Shown here: one piece after another, positions 30,893 through 35,787 of the stretch
How the letters are laid out: each line of letters begins with the position of its first letter
Position numbering within the stretch: position 1 is the stretch's first letter
Notes under the pieces: generated by a model
What the model saw: the letters and a program-made list of their open reading frames with translations, nothing else
The model's database searches: none
What the model was told of the DNA's origin: nothing
Program-made: the position numbers and the translations under genes
Source of the DNA: Peptoniphilus sp. BV3C26
GTDB taxonomy: Bacteria > Bacillota > Clostridia > Tissierellales > Peptoniphilaceae
Direction of reading: 5' to 3'
NCBI RefSeq assembly: GCF_000478985.1
Contig: NZ_AWXB01000008.1
Location: 1-35,787, forward strand
Length of the DNA: 35,787 bases

Positions 30893-33800
30893 TTATCTTA
30901 AAAATTCCTGTTCTTTTGTTTTTTGCTTTTCTTCTGTTTTACTTTCATTTTGATAAGCTCTTATCTGTCCTAAAATAGATGGCTTATCCTCTGATTTTTG
31001 TGCAGTTTCTTCTTTGCAATGAAGATTGTCCTCCACATCATAGGTTGACTCAAAATAATCACTGTCCTTAAAGTCATTGTCATATCTATCAGGAATGCCA
31101 TCATTATCGAGGTCTTTAGAGAGCGGATCATAGAAGTTACCCTCATCATCAATATCAAGTCCTGTTGCTGCTCTTAAATCTTCGGAATCAACATAAACCA
31201 AATCGCTAAAAGAGGACATTTCTATTTCATTTTTCATATTCCTTAGAGCTTCATTTTCTCCCTTGTTTTCATAGTCGAAGCTCTCTGTTTTGATAGGCAT
31301 ATCATCAATATACTGTGTCCATGTTTTAGCTTCTAAATCAAGCTCATACTGAATACCATGTCTTTCATCCGGTGTATTGGTATAGGCGATACCGATATGT
31401 TTTAAATCAGGATACAATGTGTCAAACTCATCATAGCTGTGGTTTTCTTCATACTCTCTGTTGCAGAAGTCAATAATCGCCCTCTTTACATCTTCCACAA
31501 GAGGATTGTCATTTCTCTTTTCTTCCACTTCTCCCATATCGAGTAGCTTATTCAGTTCTGCAAGTCTTAACATCTTAGTTTTCAGCTCATCAGCTTTTTC
31601 AAAAGGCTTTTTTAATTCCTCTTTGGCATTTTCCAGTTGTTCTTTTGTACTGATAAGTTTTTCTTCGAGCCTGTTTAATTTCTCAGGCATTTTCTCAAGA
31701 GCGTTATCCAGTCTTGTAATATTCCCGTCCGCACTTGTTCCAAGCTCTCCCGAATGCTTTGCAGCACCGTTTAAGCTAAAGTTATGTGAATTAGTGAAGA
31801 AGTTGTAACTTACCTCTAAATCCATATTCCTATACTTACCTATAACCTTGCTTTCATTTAATTTTACGGTCTTTATAGCTTCAATCAGTCTTTCTCCGGC
31901 TAATTTCTTATCGGTAATCTTTTCTCCTGCAATAGTAATAGAAGTAAACTTTTCCTCACCTTCCGCTTTTGGCTCTACATTGGATATATCTTTTTTTACA
32001 GCTTCAATGAGCTTTTCCGTTCTTGCGATTTCTTCAGGATAGTTTTTCGACACTTTATCCTCTAATCTGTAACGATTGGACTTATAGTTTGCTTCAAGCA
32101 TTTTAAGTTTTGTAACCTCGTTGTCCAAATCCATCTTTTCTTTAATCTTAGGATCGCCAGTGGCAAGGGCTTTAATCTCTGCATAGTTAAGGGAGCTTTC
32201 GTCCACATCTTCCGCCACACGAACAGGAGTCTTTGAAGTCATAATCTGAGAAATAAATTTCTGCTTATTCTCTATCGTCTGCCAAAGGTACGCATCAAAG
32301 GTATTCTCTGTAACATAACGATAGATATTTACTTTCTCATTTTCGTTTCCTTGTCTTACAATTCTCCCTGCTCTTTGTTCCAAGTCAGCGGGACGCCAAG
32401 GAACATCGAGGTCATGCAAAGCAATTAGTTTATTTTGCACATTCGTTCCGGCTCCCATCTTCTGCGTTGAACCCATTAAGATACGGATTTCTCCTTTTCT
32501 TACTTTCGCAAAGAGTTCGTCCTTTTGCTTATCGGAATTAGCTTCGTGGATAAAGGCAATTTCTTCTTTCGGTATGCCCATAGCTACAAGTTTTTCTCTA
32601 ATATCATCATAGATGTTAAATTCTCCATCTCCTTTTGGAGTGGACATATCAGAGAAAAGTAGCTGTGTTGACCTATTTTCTTTTGTCTTATCCCAAATAG
32701 CAAATACATTTTTCACGCATACATTGACCTTGCTATCAGGGTTATCAGGAAGAAGTGGATTGATTAAACGCTGATCTAAGGCAAGTTTCTTGCCGTCATT
32801 GGTAATCTTAAGCATATTATCAACATCTGGCTCTACAACTCTATTTCTGACATCATCTGCTCTTTTAGAAAGGCTCTTTAGGATTTCCTTTTGTTCTTCA
32901 CTTGGCAAGGTTTTAATAACTTCATAGTGTGCTTCAGGTGTTGGAAGATTTAACATATCCGCCGTTTGAATGTCTGCAACTTCCTTAAACATACTCATAA
33001 GCTCAGGCAAGTTATAGAACTTTGAAAATCTCGTTTTTACCCTATACCCTGTACCTTCAGGAGATAGTTCAAAGGAGCTTTGCGTTTCTCCAAAAGTGGA
33101 AGCCCAAGAGTCAAAATGCTCCAAGTTGTTTTTCTTTAGACTTTCATACTGAAGATAACGCTGCATGGTATAAAGCTCTGTCATAGAATTACTTACAGGT
33201 GTTCCTGTTGCAAAGACCACGCCTTTGCCGCCTGTCATTTCATCCATGTAGCGGCATTTCATAAACATATCGGAGGACTTAAAGGCTTCTGACTGTCCGA
33301 TACCTGCAACATTTCTCATTTTGGTATAGAGATAAAGGTTCTTAAAGCCATGTGCCTCGTCAACAAAGAGCTTATCCACTCCTAATTCCTCAAAGGTAAT
33401 GACATCATCTTTCTTAAAATCATCGTTTAGTTTCTCAAGCCTTGTTTCCAGTTTTTTCTTTGTCTTTTCGAGCTGTTTCACAGTAAAGTTCTGATTTCTG
33501 TCATGCTTGTATTCCTCAACATAGTTTACGATTTCATCAATCTGATCTTGAATATGCTTTTCCTGATATTCCTTACTCATAGGAATTTTTTCAAACTGCG
33601 TATGTCCGATAACAACCGCATCGTATTCCCCTGTAGCAATCTTGCCTATAAATCTCTTTCTGTTTTTCGGCTCAAAATCTTTCTTATCTGCCACCATAAT
33701 GTTAGCCGACGGATATAGCTGCATAAACTCACGACCGATTTGTCCTGTTAAGTGATTTGGTACAACAAACAAGGACTTACTGCACATTCCAAGCCTTTTA

Positions 33801-35787
33801 CTCTCCATTGCAGAAGCTACCATTTCAAAGGTCTTTCCACTGCCTACTACATGGGCAAGCAAGGTGTTTCCTCCATAAAGACTTCTTGCTATGGCATTTC
33901 TTTGATGAGGTCTTAAGTCAATCTCCGTATTCATTCCCTCAAAGGAAAGATTGCTTCCGTCATATTCTCTGTTACGGATAGAGTTAAAACGCTCATTATA
34001 CAGCTTTACAAGACGGCTTCTTCTTTCCTGATCGTTAAATATCCAGTTCTTAAATTCTTCTTTTAATAACTCCTGCTTTTGTCCTGCAAGCATGGTTTCT
34101 TTTTTATTTAAGACAGAAGTTTTAGAGCCGTCTGGATTTACAATCTGGTCAAATACCTTTGTTTCTTTAAGGTTTAAGGCATCTTCAATCAGCTTATAGG
34201 CATTTACCCTTGATGTTCCAAAGGTCATTTCAGCAAGGTCATTTCCTCTGTCCCTGCTTTTTCCTTCTACATTCCATTCGCTTGTAAGGCTTGAAAACTT
34301 AACCTTAATATCCCATCTTGCATAACCCGGAGTTTTAAGCGTTTCAAAGATGAATTTCTCAATGTCTTTAATCGGTATCCAAGTTGCACCAAGACGCACA
34401 TTGATTTCACTTGCTTCAAGCTCCTTTGGAAGAACTTTGGTAAGCTCTGATTTTTGATATTCCAAACGGTTCATTTCATAGCTTATCAGCTCTTTTTCTT
34501 TTCCATTTTTTTCATAGCCAAGATGAGGCAGCTCTCTTTCCGTTTGTCTGAGCTTTGATAAGTAGCTATCTACAATGGCAATCTTGTCCCTGATATTCCC
34601 ACTTAAATATTCATCTTTTGTTACATAGCCATACTTATAGGAATTGCTGCCATTTGCACAAGCAAAAGGTAAATCGCCATCCTCTAAATTAAAGGAAAGC
34701 GGTCTGTAAAAGTTTTGCTCTTCTCTGATATTTAGATAGATTTCCCCTCGAAGCTCCTCAATTAAGGTCGTTCTGTCTTTTCCTGTAAGACTTCCCATAT
34801 AGTCAAAGTCCACATAGCCTTTTTCAGATACCGATAAAACAAGAGCTTCAAGGGAAGTGTCTACATGGTCGATAACCTTCGCCTTTGTGATTGTTCGCTT
34901 GGAGAAAATATCTCCCTTTGCCTTAAAGTTTTCTTCTTCATCAAGGATTTCAATGGAAGAAACAAGCGGGAAGTTGCTATCCTCTTTTAAGGCTCTGGTA
35001 TTACTTAGGTTATTTACAAAGCCATGCTTCTTTGAAAAGTTATCATATACTTCATTTAGTTTTTCCTGTGAAGCCTTGATTTCTTCCTCGCTAAAATCTT
35101 CTTTCTGCTTGTAAATTACATCTTTTAAAACAGCATTCAGCTCAAGATAATCCTTGATTTTTTCTTTGTTTTTATCTGATACTTCCTTTTTGATAAAGAG
35201 TGAATTTTCTCTGTAATAGACTTCATCATCAATTAAGGTATAAGAAAAGTTCTTTACATCATCAGTTGCAGGGATAGAAGTGATCTCATCATCAAGTAGC
35301 TCTACTTCTTCATACTTGGCATCTTTTGAAATTCTTTCTCCTGCAATCTCGATACGCTCCTTTAACGAAGCCATATTGTTCTCTTGCCCTAAAAAAGCTA
35401 TCGGTTCACAAGTGAGTGTCTTTCCAAATCTTCCGCTTACCTCACGCATTGTGCCAAGCACTTGTTCAGGATGATCAATAAAGTATTTGTTATATGAAAG
35501 TCCATTTTCATCTTCTGCAAGGTGTATCCAATCTTCATCGCGCTCTAATACGCTATCTCTTTTCTTTAGGAAGATAATATCCGAAGTTACTTCTGTGCCG
35601 GCAACACCCTTAAAGGTATCATTTGGAAGTCTGATTGCTCCTAAAAATTCGGCTCTTGCTGCAAGATAGCGTCTTACACTTTCGTCTTTTTATCCATTGT
35701 TCCTGAAGATGTAATAAAGGCGATAACACCGCCGTTTCTTACCTTATCAATGGACTTGGCAAAGAAATAATCGTGGATAAGAAAGTT
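30893..35787 (-). CDS. Giant ICE DNA methylase/DEAH helicase, 5' end off window, apparent frameshift
   Basis: A very large protein of the Tn1549-type methylase-helicase family; about 1600 residues are in the window and the 5' end lies to the right. The helicase part has Walker [14 protein letters not shown] box [11 protein letters not shown], motif III-like ATGTPVSNS and motif [12 protein letters not shown]. Upstream, [20 protein letters not shown] and [14 protein letters not shown] match the segment after the N6-adenine methylase domain. At 35686-35691 one base appears missing: reading continues [20 protein letters not shown] only after a shift, and the original frame stops at 35674-35676. 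The GTG at 35461 is therefore an artefact of the break. Near the C-terminus are a calcium-loop-like segment (about 31060-31116) and the motif [10 protein letters not shown]. It may unwind or protect DNA during transfer. Confidence 0.85.

Noticed and set aside
35461-35461. GTG as the true start of the helicase gene
   Set aside because: The same frame stays open and homologous for another 76 codons upstream, then continues after a one-base shift. The GTG is internal (QVLGTMREV).
1-35787. tRNA or rRNA genes as integration targets
   Set aside because: No tRNA-like cloverleaf or rRNA sequence was recognised. The only host gene seen is rlmD.

Overview
The window is low-GC DNA (roughly 30 percent by eye) from a Gram-positive anaerobe of the Bacillota, probably a clostridial or Tissierellia-type bacterium. 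This placement rests on AT-rich codon use, strong GGAGG ribosome sites, sigma-A promoters and the style of its rlmD and Tn1549-like genes; the genus cannot be named from sequence alone. Almost everything here is mobile DNA. The only chromosomal gene recognised is the 3' part of rlmD (23S rRNA uracil-C5-methyltransferase), at the extreme left on the minus strand.

The layout is two integrative conjugative elements (ICEs) of the same Tn1549/CTn-like family, in the same orientation. Read right to left, each has a conjugation module, then ssb-like gene, relaxase, mobC, an oriT-like hairpin region, a TetR-controlled transporter cassette, a small conserved ORF, and a large serine recombinase at the element end. 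Element 1 (about 315 to 14440, perhaps to 16100) abuts rlmD. Its relaxase is cut after about 85 codons, its ssb-like gene is a decayed remnant, and no helicase gene follows. Element 2 (about 16560 to beyond 35787) looks largely intact. Its giant methylase/helicase gene carries an apparent 1-base deletion near the window edge.

The gap left in the element 1 relaxase is filled by a type I Thoeris anti-phage cassette: a small HTH gene, thsA (SIR2-SLOG), thsB (TIR-like), and a second, longer TIR protein with an unrecognised N-terminal domain. Next to it is an AbiEi/AbiEii toxin-antitoxin pair with its own promoter and embedded operator. The two ICEs therefore flank a compact defence island.

Both ICEs carry, at the same position, a non-identical cassette of the same composition: a TetR regulator, an ECF S component of MptD type, EcfT, a double EcfA ATPase and a heterodimeric IrtAB/YbtPQ-like ABC pair. 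Gene order differs, and element 2 adds a MATE exporter. The most reasonable inference is uptake of a metal chelate such as a metallophore or haem. Each TetR has recognisable palindromic operators.

Other notable structure: three successive hairpins before each mobC with conserved stems and different loops; a conserved hairpin between sigma/transporter genes and recombinase; a nest of small palindromes inside a 13-bp inverted repeat between AbiE and recombinase 2; and a 17-bp near-match between the rlmD junction and the 3' end of recombinase 2 that may mark an attachment site.
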